A DNA stretch of 64,000 nt from Charina bottae (taxonomy: Eukaryota; Chordata; Lepidosauria; Squamata; Charinaidae): NCBI GenBank assembly GCA_023362775.1, contig JALMGJ010000020.1:682001-746000 (forward strand), written 5' to 3'. The number at the start of each line of letters is the position of its first letter. The first letter of the stretch is position 1. This document shows positions 24,268 to 35,505 of this stretch, piece by piece. The notes below the pieces were generated by a model that worked only from the letters and a program-made list of their open reading frames with translations, ran no database searches and was not told the DNA's origin. The translations under genes and the position numbers were made by a program.

Positions 24268-24831
24268 AAAACAAGATAGATATCTTATTTTTGATTGATG
24301 GCTCAGCGAACCTTGTTGGCCAGTTTCCTGCTGTTCGAGAGTTTGTGTTCCAAATTATTTCTGACCTGAATGTGGGGCCGGATGCTGTACGAGTAGCTCT
24401 AGCCCAATTTACTGACAATGTGCAAGTGGAGTTCAACTTTGACATCCCATCAAAGACAGAAATCCTTCAGAAAGTAAGAAGGATGAGGATAAAAGGAGGA
24501 AGGGTACTGAACATCGGAGCTGCACTAGATTATGCCATAAAAGACATTTTTGTGAGAGATGCTGGGAGCAGGATTGAAGAAGGCGTGCCACAGTTCCTGG
24601 TCCTTCTTGTTGCTGGGAGATCAGATGACACTATGGATGAAAGTGCTGATGCCCTGAAACAAGCCGGTGTGGTCACTTTTGTTATCCAGTCCAAGACCTC
24701 AGATCCGGTTGAATTAGAAAGGATAGTTTATGCCCCTCAGTTCATTCTAAAGGTTGATGCCCTTTCTAGTATTGGAGACATACAACCTGAAATAGTCAAT
24801 CTGTTGAAAACCGTACAACTTAAACATCCAG
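24268..24831 (+). CDS. COL6A3: COL6A3 exon 7: vWA domain N6
   Basis: A 564-base, phase 1-1 exon, shorter than its neighbours. It begins [20 protein letters not shown] and contains [40 protein letters not shown] and [15 protein letters not shown]. It ends in the first base of a Gly codon before GTATAT. This is the last intact exon before the broken N5 exon; joined directly to the N4 exon at 31170 it stays in frame (…[12 protein letters not shown]…). Confidence 0.96.
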
Positions 24832-25030
24832 GTATATATCTTTATTTTTATGTATCGCTTCATGTTCTTTATTTTTGAAACTGATTGATTGGGTTTATAC
24901 CCCACTGCAATCGAACAGACTTTCAGTGATATGAAAGGTCTGATTTTCTGCAGCCTACTAAAACCAGTGAAAAGGTCACACACAGGCAGTTACAGGTAGT
25001 CCTCACTTAACAACCACAATTTGTTGTTGT

Positions 25031-25400
25031 TTATTCGTTCAGTCGTTTCCGACTCTTCGTGACTTCATGGACCAGTCCACGCCAGAGCTTTCTGTTGGCC
25101 GTCACCATCCCCAGCTCCCCAATGGTTGAGTCTGTCACCTCCAGAATATCATCCATCCATCTTGCCCTTGGTCGGCCCCTCTTCCTTTTGCCTTCCACTT
25201 TCCCTAGCATCAGCTTCTTCTCCAAGGTATCCTGTCTTCTCATTATGTGGCCAAAGTACTTGAGTTTTGCCTTTAATATCATTCCCTCAAGTGAGCAGTC
25301 TGGCTTTATTTCCTGGAGTATGGACTGGTTTGATCTTCTTGCAGTCCAAGGCACTCTCAGAATTTTCCTCCAACACCACAGTTCAAAAGCATCTATCTTC
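25031..25400 (-). pseudogene. BovB C-terminal coding segment, out of frame
   Basis: Encodes VPWTARRSNQSILQEIKPDC, KLKYFGHIMRRQDTLEKKLM and GRPRARWMDDILE, the normal C-terminal tail of the BovB protein. It is separated from the main ORF by the lesion at about 25440-25500, where a codon block (…VVMYGCE-like region) is also missing. Confidence 0.85.
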
Positions 25401-25492
25401 CTTCGCTCAGCCTTCCTTATGGTCCAGCTCTCGTTGCGGGGAATACCATTGCTTTAACTATGCAGACCTTTGTTGTCAGTGTCTGTCAGTTG

Positions 25493-28060
25493 TCAGTCTC
25501 TGCTGTTAACTATTTTATCAAGATTTGTCATTGCTCTCCTCCCAAGAAGTAGACCTCTTCTGATTTCCTGGCTGCAGACAGAGTCTGCAGTAATCTTTGC
25601 ACCTAGAAATACAAAGTCTGTCACTGCCTCCATATTTTCTCCCTCTGTTTGCCAGTTATCAATCAAGCTGGTTGCCATAATCTTGGTTTTTTTGAGGTTT
25701 AACTGCAACCCAGCTTTTGCACTTTCTTCTTTCACCTTCGTCATAAGGCTCCTCAATTCCTCCTCGCTTTCAGCCATCAAAGTGGTATCATCTGCGTATC
25801 TGAGATTGTTAATGTTTCTTCCAGCGATTTTAACTCCAGCCTTGGATTCCTCAAGCCCAGCATGTCGCATGATGTGTTCTGCGTACAGGTTGAATAGGTA
25901 AGGTGAGAGTATACAGCCCTGCCGTACTCCTTTCCCAATCTTAAACCAGTCCGTTGTTCCGTGCTCTGTTCTTACCGTTGCTACTTGGTCGTTATACAGA
26001 TTCCTCAGGAGGCAGACAAGATGACTTGGTATCCCCATACCACCAAGAACTTGCCACAATTTGTTATGATCCACACAGTCAAAGGCTTTAGAATAGTCAA
26101 TAAAACAGAAATAGATGTTTTTCTGAAATTCCCTGGCTTTCTCCATCATCCAGCGGATATTGGCAATTTGGTCTCTAGTTCCTCTGCCTTTTCTAAACCC
26201 AGCTTGTACATCTGGCAATTCTCGCTCCATGAATTGCTGGAGTCTACCTTGCAAGATCTTGAGCATTACCTTACTGGCATGTGAAATAAGTGCCACTGTT
26301 CGATAGTTTGAACATTCTTTAGTGCTTCCCTTTTTTGGTATGGGGATATAAGTTGATTTTTTCCAATCTGATGGCCATTCTTGTGTTTTCCAAATTTGCT
26401 GGCATATGGCATGCATCACCTTGACAGCATCATCTTGCAAGATTTTAAACAGTTCAGCTGGGATACCGTCGTCTCCTACTGCCTTGTTATTAGCAATGCT
26501 TCTTAAGGCCCATTCAACCTCACTCTTCAGGATGTCTGGCTCTAACTCACTGACCACACCGTCAAAGCTATCTCCAATATTATTATCCTTCCTATACAGA
26601 TCTTCCGTATATTCTTGCCACCTTTTCTTGATCTCTTCTGCTTCTGTTAGGTCCTTACCATCTTTGTTTTTGATCATACCCATTTTTGCCTGGAATTTAC
26701 CTCCGATGTTTCTAATTTTCTGGAAGAGGTCTCTTGTCCTTCCTATTCTATTGTCTTCTTCCACTTCCGCACATTGCTTGTTTAAAAATAATTCCTTATC
26801 TCTTCTGGCTAACCTCTGGAATTTTGCATTTAATTGGGCATATCTCCCCCTATCACTGTTGCCTTTTGCTTTCCTTCTTTCTTGGGCTACTTCCAGTGTT
26901 TCAGCAGACAGCCATCTTGCCTTCTTGGTTTTCTTTTTCTTTGGGACGTTTTTTGTTGCCGCCTCCTGAACAATGTTGCGAACTTCTGTCCATAGTTCTT
27001 CCGGGACCCTATCTACTAAATCTAGTCCCTTAAATCTATTCTTCACCTCCACTGCATATTCCTTAGGAATATTAGTGAGCTCATATCTAACTGATCTGTG
27101 GGTCTTCCCTATTCTCTTTAGTCTGATTCTAAATTTTGCAATAAGAAGTTCGTGATCTGAACTACAGTCAGCTCCAGGTCTTGTTTTTACCGACTGTATA
27201 GATGTCCGCCACCTTTGGCTGCAAAGGATGTAGTCAATCTGATTTCGGTGTCGACCATCTGGTGAAGTCCATGTATAAAGTCGTCTTTTAGGTTGTTGGA
27301 AGAGAGTGTTTGTTATGCACAGTGAGTTGTCTTGGCAAAATTCTATCAGCCTATGTCCTGCTTCATTTTGTTCTCCCAGACCATGCTTGCCTGTAATTCC
27401 AGGTGTCGTCTGCCTACCCACCTTAGCATTCCAGTCTCCTGTAATGAAAATAACATCTCTTTTTGGTGTATTATCTAGTAGGTGCTGCAGATCCTCATAG
27501 AACTGATCTACTTCTGCTTCTTCAGCATCTGTGGTTGGGGCGTATATTTGGATCACTGTGATGTTAAATGGCTTACCCTGAATTCGAATTGAGATCATTC
27601 TATCGTTTTTTGGATTGTATCCAAGCACTGCTTTAGCCACTTTATTATTAATGATGAAGGCTACTCCATTTCTTCTGTGGTCCTCTTGTCCACAGTAGTA
27701 GATCTGGTGGTCATCTGATGTGAAGTGGCCCATCCCAGTCCATTTCAGTTCACTGACACCTAAAATGTCTATATTTAATCTTGACATCTCACCAATAACC
27801 ACATCCAATTTGCCCTGGCTCATAGATCTTACATTCCAGGTTCCTATGGTGTGTTGATCTTTAGAACATTGGATTCGTCGTTCACCACCAGCACCGTCGG
27901 CCGCTAGCCGTCCTTTCGGCTTTGAGCTAGCTGCGTCATCACATCTGGGGCTAGTTGAACGTATCCTCTGTTCCTCCCCAGTAGCATTTTGACCATCTTC
28001 CGACCTGGGAGTCCCATCTTCCGATGGTATACCGACATATCTTTGGTTGTACTGATCCAT
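25493..28060 (-). CDS. BovB ORF: APE endonuclease and reverse transcriptase, C-terminus cut off
   Basis: 855 residues. Endonuclease motifs are in order: TIGTWNVRSM (71-80), SELKWTG (103-109), TGDWNAKVG (207-215) and SDHELLIAKF (301-310), the last with the catalytic Asp-His pair. The reverse transcriptase domain has LPDVQAGFRKGRGTRDQIAN, the FIDYSKAFDCVDH block, GVRQGCILSP and NLRYADDTTL (catalytic YADD at 755-758). All catalytic residues I can check are intact. A small insertion and deletion after NLDKIVNSRD introduces a TGA; the remaining C-terminal part is in another frame at 25031-25354. The start codon lies near the element's 5' end, though the true initiation site is uncertain. Confidence 0.93.
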   Translation of the reverse strand: MDQYNQRYVGIPSEDGTPRSEDGQNATGEEQRIRSTSPRCDDAASSKPKGRLAADGAGGERRIQCSKDQHTIGTWNVRSMSQGKLDVVIGEMSRLNIDILGVSELKWTGMGHFTSDDHQIYYCGQEDHRRNGVAFIINNKVAKAVLGYNPKNDRMISIRIQGKPFNITVIQIYAPTTDAEEAEVDQFYEDLQHLLDNTPKRDVIFITGDWNAKVGRQTTPGITGKHGLGEQNEAGHRLIEFCQDNSLCITNTLFQQPKRRLYTWTSPDGRHRNQIDYILCSQRWRTSIQSVKTRPGADCSSDHELLIAKFRIRLKRIGKTHRSVRYELTNIPKEYAVEVKNRFKGLDLVDRVPEELWTEVRNIVQEAATKNVPKKKKTKKARWLSAETLEVAQERRKAKGNSDRGRYAQLNAKFQRLARRDKELFLNKQCAEVEEDNRIGRTRDLFQKIRNIGGKFQAKMGMIKNKDGKDLTEAEEIKKRWQEYTEDLYRKDNNIGDSFDGVVSELEPDILKSEVEWALRSIANNKAVGDDGIPAELFKILQDDAVKVMHAICQQIWKTQEWPSDWKKSTYIPIPKKGSTKECSNYRTVALISHASKVMLKILQGRLQQFMERELPDVQAGFRKGRGTRDQIANIRWMMEKAREFQKNIYFCFIDYSKAFDCVDHNKLWQVLGGMGIPSHLVCLLRNLYNDQVATVRTEHGTTDWFKIGKGVRQGCILSPYLFNLYAEHIMRHAGLEESKAGVKIAGRNINNLRYADDTTLMAESEEELRSLMTKVKEESAKAGLQLNLKKTKIMATSLIDNWQTEGENMEAVTDFVFLGAKITADSVCSQEIRRGLLLGRRAMTNLDKIVNSRD

Positions 28061-29183
28061 TTAGTTTTCATGGCAAGAATACTGGGGTGGGTTGCCATTA
28101 CCTTCCCCAGGGATCGTATTTAGTCTGACCTCTCTGCCACGACCTTCCCGTCTTGGGTGTCCCTTCACGGTTTAGCTCATGGTTTCACTGAGGTGCTCAA
28201 GCTCCAGCACCATGACAAGGTAACGATCTCCTTTGCTGGAGAACAACCACAATAGGGACCGGAATACCGGTTGTTAAGCAGTGTGGTTGTTAAGTGAGGA
28301 CTATCTGACAGGATTTAACGACTATTTTTACGACAGTCATTAAGCGAATCCAGCTTCCCCAATGGATGTTTTTTGTCAGTTGCAAATTGCAATCACGTGA
28401 CCGCAGGACACTGCAACTGGTTGTAAATGTGAGCTGGCTGCCAAGTGCCCAAATTGCAATCATGTGACTGCAGGGGTGGTGCTACGTTTTGTGACGGTCG
28501 TAAGTGTAAGTACAGGTCGAAAGCACTTTTTCCGAGGCTGTTGTAACTTCAGACTGTCGTTAAACAAATGGTCATTAAGCAAGGACTACCTGTACAATCA
28601 AATATAATTCTGAAACCAATACACTCTGGGAAATTTGCAAACAAATTCTTCAGCTGAAAACTGACATCCCATTGTGAGCTGAACCCACATTTAGTATGAA
28701 GTTTAGGACCATCTTTCATGGCCAACAAGCTTGGAATTGGGAAAGCTAGCTAGTTCTCCCTTTAGGAATTTTATTCTGGGAAATTTCCAGGAGCAAGTTT
28801 TGCTACAGGAATGTCCCTAGGAAATGACTATGCAGGTAGAAAGCTGAGAAACAAAAATTTGAAAATACCAAGAATCAGTTGTGTTATGAAGGACCCAATG
28901 TGTTTCAAGTCAAGTGACTTTTTCAGGTTCAATAGCAGAAAATTCCTCAGAGAAACTGCACTCTCTATCTGACCTATCAGCAAATTCTGTAATGAACATC
29001 TTTGAGGTTTTGTGTCATTGTTCCCTTACTGATGCCTTTCCTTCCATTGCTTTCCCAGTTTTTTTTAACTATGTTAATAGAACATGCAAAATTAATCCAC
29101 CAAAAGACAAAAATGAAAACTTTCTAAGGAACGGTTGATGTGAACATGAATCTCATTTTTTCCTCCTGAATGTCGTTTTTCAG

Positions 29184-29762
29184 TTAATGAAGTGCAGAAG
29201 AAGGATGTTGTGTTTCTGATAGATGGCTCAGATGGCACCAGAAGTAGTTTCCCAAAGTTGAAGGCTTTTGTACAAATATTTGCTGATAGTCTGGATATTG
29301 GTCCTGATAAAGTCCAGGTTGCTGTGGCCCAGCATAGTAATACTATCAACCTGAATGAACACTCTGACAAGATTGAGGTGACCAAGGCCTATGGGAGGCT
29401 CTTCACTTAAACACAGGGGCCGCCCTGAATCACCTTATTAGGAATATGTTCCTGAGCCTAGCTGGAAGCAGGATATCTGAAGGTGTCCCACAGTTCTTGA
29501 TTTTGCTGACAGCTGAAAAGTCAAGAGATGATGTCAGAAAACCTTCCTTGGATCTGAAGATGTGGTGCCTTTTGGCATTGGCATTGAAAATGCAGATATC
29601 ACTAAGCTGCAGACAATTTTTTTTTCATTCCTGAATTTGCTGTCCTTGTTTCTAGTATTAGTGAACTGAATACCTTACAGCAACTCATTTCAGAAAGAGT
29701 TACCCAACTGATCAGGGCAGAAATAGAAGCTTTGGCCCCTGAATTGATTTTTCTACCACCAG
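29184..29762 (+). pseudogene. COL6A3: Decayed COL6A3 exon 8 (vWA domain N5)
   Basis: The exon is recognisable from [15 protein letters not shown] at its start, [20 protein letters not shown] in the middle and LQQLISERVTQLIRAEIEAL at its end, in the right place and order for N5. Reading is broken: the opening frame hits TAA at 29408 (…GRLFT stop), then homology moves to a second frame near 29394, a third from about 29410, back near 29559, and to the opening frame again from about 29627, beside a T run. A few codons also look deleted near 29340. The acceptor TTTTTCAG is intact, but the expected donor after CCACCAG is GC followed by CCTG. Flanking phases are 1-1, so skipping is frame-neutral. 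Several independent lesions make a sequencing error unlikely. Confidence 0.88.
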
Positions 29763-31169
29763 GCCCTGGTGAAAATAAATTTCTTATTATACTATGTTTT
29801 GCTATTTATAATAAACAAAGCAGATGATGAACATGGGCCAGCCAAAATTAATCGACTGCTACTTTTCAATAGGCATTATCTTCAACAACCTGCTATCTTC
29901 AGAGTTCTGGATGAGACTAATCACATTTTCACAATCCTATAATTAGTAGAGCCAGAAGACATTTTTATGAACATTTCTGAGATTTTATTTTTCTTATTCC
30001 CCCACCTCCCCTTTACATAAATAAGGCCACTAATTATTTTTCCTTTTTTGCAGCAACCACCATTTCCTCCCCTAATGCCCAGAAATTATGACAGTCCTGG
30101 TCATTATGAAAAATGGATTATACTGTTTCAATTGCTAGCAATGAATTCCATCCAAAAAATATTGGATAACTTCTCTTCCTGGAGAAATTTGCTGAAAAGT
30201 TTTCCCACTATTTCCCTATTCATAAATGGGGCACAAAATGTTGAGTAACCATTGAGTAATCAAACCATTGAGTAACCAAATAACTCTAGGTTACATTCCT
30301 AAGTTACATTTCTTCTTCTTTTTTTCTAGATATTTCTTGTACAGGGGATAGGGCATGCCTGCATGCATTTATAGATACAAAGATTATTATATGGATATAA
30401 CTCCTGTGTTATGGTACTTATTAGCAATTATGACCCTGACTTCCCATGCAGGTTGACACAGAAAAATAGGCAAGTCTCCTTGATAGTGATGATAGTTTCC
30501 TGCATATAGCAGTAGAATGGCTGATACTATGTGTTATTCCATTTCAGAGGGGTCCTAGGCTAACTGGAGTTGCACATCCCAATAAACCATCATATATTGT
30601 CCTAAATATAGATTAGAATTTCCAGATGTGTAAGATACAAGCCATCACTTAGAATTCTTTTTGTATTTTATTCGATCCACATTTTTGTTTCTATGATACA
30701 AAGGCTTTGGAAATGGAGTAATGCATTACATACATACAATTCTAATAAACATACATTACATGACTCAACAGTTGCACAGCTTAGTAAAGCAGATAGCATG
30801 TACTTGTAGGGAAACCCCCTGTGTATCTCCCTGAGAATTTTATGGGAGAAATGTGCAATAGAAACGAAATAAGTAAAATCTATAAATGAAAGCATTATTT
30901 GTCAATTTAGTGTAATGCCTGAAAAATGTCTGAAAAAATCTATAATGGACTCTCTTCTTTTGAATATTTTTCTTTAACTAAAATCTGAGCTAAAGTGGTC
31001 AGAAACACTATTTTCCAATCAAGCTTGCAGAGTTTATTTTCTTTAGCTTTTTAATAATGTTCAATACTGTGTGGCTGTTAATATTAGTTAATTTATTCCT
31101 TTAAATGTGTTGAATTTTCCTTGCTAGTATAATTTTGACTGTCATCTAATATCATTCTTTGTTCTATAG
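29763..31169 (+). other. COL6A3: COL6A3 sequence between the broken N5 exon and exon 9
   Basis: AT-rich, no repeat or gene recognised. If the N5 exon is skipped, this is part of one intron from 24832 to 31169. Confidence 0.7.
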
Positions 31170-31769
31170 GAGATACGAAGAAAGACGTTGTTTTCCTTAT
31201 TGATGGCTCTCAGTTTGCAATTCCTGAGTTCCCTTCAGTTCGTGAGTTTATCGAACGGCTTGTAAACAATATGAATGTGGGTTCAGATGCTACTCGAGTG
31301 GCTGTAATTCAATTCAGTGAAAATCCCAAAGTTGAATTTTTGCTGAATGCATATTCTACCAAGGCGGAAGTACTAGCTGCAGTGAGAAAACTAAGTCCCA
31401 AAGGTGGGAGGCAAGTGAACCTTGGTTCTGCCCTAGAATATGTGTCAAAGAATATCTTTACAAGGCCTTCTGGAAGCCGCATAGAGGAAGGAGCACCTCA
31501 GTTTTTAATCCTTCTTTATTCCCACCGACCTCATGATGATACAGAGAACCCTGTACATCTGATCAAACAGATCGGTGTGGCGCCACTTCCTATTGGAAAG
31601 AATGTGGATCCCGAGGAAATGGCCAAAATAGCACTTAGTCCTGATTATGTGTTTCAAGTGTCAACTTACCAAGATCTACCTAGTCTGGAACAGAAATTGT
31701 TGTCTCCTCTTACAACATTAACTACCCAGCAGATACGAAAACTGATTACTGATACAAGTCGCCCTCCAG
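31170..31769 (+). CDS. COL6A3: COL6A3 exon 9: vWA domain N4
   Basis: A 600-base, phase 1-1 exon. It begins [20 protein letters not shown] and includes [40 protein letters not shown] and [20 protein letters not shown], a clear match to N4 of alpha-3(VI). The true start is the AG at 31168-31169, about 100 bases before the first ATG in this frame. The TDG position is replaced (LLYSHRP). Donor is CCAG|GTAAGG. Confidence 0.96.
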
Positions 31770-32512
31770 GTAAGGTGATTTGTGGGACTGTCCGTGTAGA
31801 ACATTGGCCCAACCTCTGCTTTGCTATCACCTCTTCTTTCTACCAGGGACATCTTTCCTGCTTCCCTGCTGCCGTGACCAGCACAGAGTTGCATCATTCT
31901 CAGCACTTGGCAAGACAGAGCTGTAGTTTTTCTCTAGACCCAAGCCATGCTAAACCGAGTTTTATTTCTGTACTGGGACCGAGATGACAACCATCCCACC
32001 TGGGAGCTGGGGTTGCCACATTTTCAGGGATCCAAAGCACAAAAATAGAGTTGAAAGAGGGGTTTTTGACTAAGAAAACAGAGGAAGATAAATTCTGTTT
32101 CTGTACCTATTTTTTCATGCCGCAACAAACATACACATTTTGTATTTTCATAACATCTGTATATTTTCTCACATCATTTGGCCCTTGGCTTAAATACTGG
32201 GATTTCATACTGGAATAAATAAAGGAATAAATACTCCCTAGAGGAAATAACCTTCTGTAATTCTGAAACTCGTTTAATGTCTAAGCTGTCCTCACACTGC
32301 ATCAGATCACTGGTCCTTTTGGACCAGCCCTGCCTCTCTCAGCTGACAGGGCTTCTGAATTGTCCACTGCTGCTACCTCAGATTCTCTTCACTCAGGACA
32401 GGGGCCAGCTAAGGATTGAACCTGTATGCCAAACATATACTCCTTTCTGTGAGAAAAAAGCCACTCTCATTCTGTTCTCTCATTCCCCCCCCCCCCCCGC
32501 TCCCCATTGTAG
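31770..32512 (+). other. COL6A3: COL6A3 intron 9
   Basis: Short intron with nothing recognised apart from a run of 14-15 C bases just before the acceptor. Confidence 0.8.
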
Positions 32513-33112
32513 AAATTGACAGTGAAGCAAAGGACATTGTCTTCCTTATCGACAGCTCTGATGATGTCAGACCAGATGGGCTTGCTCACATTCGTGATTT
32601 CATTTTACGGATTGTCCAGCAATTAGATGTTCGACCAAGCAGAGTGAGAATCGCTGTTGTCCAATTTAGCGATGAAGTGTTCCCTGAGTTCGACTTAAAA
32701 ACCTACTCAACCAAAGAAAGTGTGCTACAAGCCATACGGCGCTTAAGGCACAAAGGAGGTTCTCCCCTGAATGTTGGGAAAGCTCTGGACCATGTCATGA
32801 AGACCCTCTTTATCAGATCGGCAGGAAGTAGGCGAGAGGATGGAGTCCCACAGCATTTAGTCCTCTTGCTTGGAGGGAGATCCCAGGATGATATCAGCAG
32901 ACCTTCTATTCTGGTGCAGAACTCTGGAATTAATACCCTGGGAGTTGGAACAAGACAAGTAGACAGTGCAGAATTGCAAAGGATCACCAACAATCCCAAA
33001 ACTGTATTTATTGTGAGAGAGTTTACTGAGCTCCCAACAATAGAAAAACGGTTCTTTGCATCATTTGAGGCACCACAAGAGCCAACTGAACTACCAACTG
33101 ATGTGATTGCTG
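32513..33112 (+). CDS. COL6A3: COL6A3 exon 10: vWA domain N3
   Basis: A 600-base, phase 1-1 exon. It starts [20 protein letters not shown], continues [20 protein letters not shown], and has [20 protein letters not shown] and [18 protein letters not shown]. These identify N3. The acceptor has an unusual pyrimidine tract: a long C run followed by GCTCCCCATTGTAG. Donor is GTCAGT. The tail TELPTDVIA is the short linker to N2. N3 is reported as alternatively spliced in mammals. Confidence 0.96.
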
Positions 33113-35505
33113 GTCAGTCTTTCATTTTAAAATAAAAATGTGGGGATGGAATCATAGAAATTAGTATATACTGTATATTCAGGGGATCTAAAGAAATAGG
33201 TGTATGAAAAGGAAAATTGCTTTCTCTTTTCACTTCTGTAGTACCTACAGCTGGAGTCAACACACTGTTTTATGTAGAATAAAATAGTCAGCTTGCATCT
33301 TTAGCAACAGGAACTGTCGCAGGAAAAAGCAAAGTTGAAAATTCAGCTCTCGGTTTTCTTTCTAACATTCTAAGTTCAATTTGGTGTTCACATTGTACTC
33401 TTCTGCATGTTTAATTAGGGGTTCAATTTAGAACGTGCTTTTGAGTAAACATGGTAGAATAGAGCTGCTTACCTCTAATCAACAAATTTGGACCTCTAGA
33501 GCAATTCTGCCCTGCAGCTTAAGCTGCTTCTCCCATACTGCTCCTGGGGGATTCTTAAACCAACTTCAGAATTTCCAGTCTAGATTGCAGTGGGCTGGCA
33601 ACAGGGCCAGAATGGTTCTCAGTCTGGACTTTGGCTACTTATATGGCCTGATTGGCCACACCCCTGCTTCTGGCCCTTCTCACGCATACCGGAAAGGCAA
33701 GCCTTGTGCTTGGCAACTGGGTGGCTGGACCTACCGGTGCCTGCCTTTTCCCTTTAGGGATTGTTTCCTCCTCATGCGTCCCTGTGACTTTCCTTTGCTT
33801 TCCCAGATTTTGCGCACACCGACACCTTCATCCCTGCTTCCCATGTTATTTCCTCTGCACCAACACAAACCCCTTTCTTCTTCTTTTTTCCTCTTAGGGT
33901 ATCATTATACCTCTGATAACTACCATAATTAAAGCAATAGGGAGCGAGTTGTTATTTTGTTCCTATGTCCCTTTGTAGGTCCATGCAAACTTTGTTAGCA
34001 AGGAAGAATTGATAGTTCAGCTTCATAGAAACAAAGGAGCAACCTTTAAAGATTAAAGATGTTAAAAAATAAAGATGTTAAAAAAATAAAGATGTTAAAA
34101 AAACAAAGGGAAAGGAAGGGGGAAGGGAAGCTTTGAAGTACTGTGGGCAGAGGGTGGAAAAGGAAGGAGAACATACTTCACCCAGCCTGGGCAGAAGCCA
34201 AAAGGTGTATGGGTTGAATGGAACATGAGCTTTTAGAGGTGGGGACGGTTCATTGACTGAATGGGCCACTGTTGGATCAACTGCAAGATTATGAAAAAAG
34301 TGGAGAACATATCAGTCCTGCAATTCAAGCTGAAATGGCTGCCCAGGGCAGTGACCAGCCCCTGGAGGGGAGGGGCCCTGCTACTGGAATGGAATGAAGT
34401 GCCAGAGATCATCTGCTCTGAAGAGCTTAAGACTGCTCTGGTTGGAAAAAAATAGCTTTGAATTGAAACTGGAGAGCAGAGGTGTGGGGTGCATTTGCAG
34501 TTGGCTAAGAGGAGGACAACGTCATCTATTCCTGCAATTAGGAAGAGGCGATGAGCCAAGCAGAAAGTATGGATCTGACCCTTGGCTATAAACCAGTTTA
34601 ATCCCTTGTTATATTTCAATTTCTTTTGCAGAAATCCATGCACTTGGGAAGGTGGACTGGGCTGGTTTATTTAATTATGATAGATTCAATAGTTTTTAAG
34701 CAAGGAATTTTTCAGAAAGTAAATCTAACTCTTAAAATGAAAACAGGTTCATTCATTTATTAACAATGTGACAACAGACAGCCATTCCCCTGGACAAGAG
34801 TGAAAAAAAGAATCACCCCTTTCCCCACAGTCCAAAACCCACTCCATTCCTCCACTCCTCCTCCTCCTTCCCCCTTCTGTACCATTTGTGGGTAACAGGC
34901 CGCTCCTAGGCTTGCTTCCTCAGAACTGGACTGGATCGTTGGCCCTAAATGGAACATGGATTCCAGATCCAGAAGAAGCTTTAGGAAATTCTCCTTTATT
35001 TGTAAATTACTTAGCATATTCTAGGTGGGGGAAGAGGCATTTCTCTACAGCGGTCTTTCCCTTTTCTCTGCCAGACTCTGAACTGCAGTAGCTTATTAGG
35101 CTTTTTCTTCCTCTGAATTTACTTTTAAAATATGCACTTGATTATCTTGACATAACATCTTAAATATGGGACTCAATAAACTTTTACCGTCTAGGAGGTT
35201 GCTATGTTCTTTCTTTCTTCATAGTGCAGATACATGATGCCTCGGGGAACAGTTTTAGCTTATTCACCAATAAGGTATCAAAAGCTGAGGGTGAGGAAAA
35301 GTGCTATTAACTGCAAAAGTGCCACTTGAAAAGTAAATGCTGAGCGCTCTCAATGAAAACGACTAGAGCCGATGTAAGAGGTTACTATGTATCTGATGGG
35401 TTCTGTGAATCCAGAAATCATGCAGATTTCTAATCATACTGATTAAGGCAAAAGCGCCCTGAAATAAATTATTTAATCCTTTTTTTTTCCTTTTAAATCC
35501 TTTAG
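33113..35505 (+). other. COL6A3: COL6A3 intron 10
   Basis: A short AAAATAAAGATGTT triplication lies at about 34055-34100. Nothing else was recognised. Confidence 0.75.

Larger units (their letters stand above)
25021..28241 (-). mobile_element. Near full-length BovB (RTE-clade) LINE
   Basis: The element is about 3.2 kb, the usual BovB length. It is flanked by the 12-bp duplication AACAACCACAAT (25009-25020 and 28242-28253). Its 5' end reads CTCCAGCAAAGGAGATCGTT and includes the well-known AATGGCAACCCACCCCAGTA region; its 3' end is AAC-rich. It encodes endonuclease plus reverse transcriptase, but the coding region is broken near 25440-25500. BovB moves by target-primed reverse transcription and drives SINEs with matching tails. 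Confidence 0.95.
24993..28592. mobile_element. Tigger-like MITE interrupted by BovB
   Basis: The left piece (24993-25020, CAGGTAGTCCTCACTTAACA) and right piece (28254-28592, ending GGACTACCTG) form one element, bounded by TA at 24991-24992 and 28593-28594. BovB and its duplicated target separate the pieces. Confidence 0.85.
24832..29183 (+). other. COL6A3: COL6A3 intron 7
   Basis: Dominated by a BovB LINE inside a Tigger-like MITE. 24882-24950 is a small CR1-like end. 28600-29183 shows nothing recognisable. Confidence 0.8.

Noticed and set aside
25470..26969. Plus-strand ORFs of 132-187 codons
   Set aside because: They are antisense shadows of the BovB reverse transcriptase gene.
29192..29634. 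Reading the two open stretches at 29192 and 29446 as separate small genes
   Set aside because: Both are pieces of one broken vWA exon in the correct position of COL6A3.
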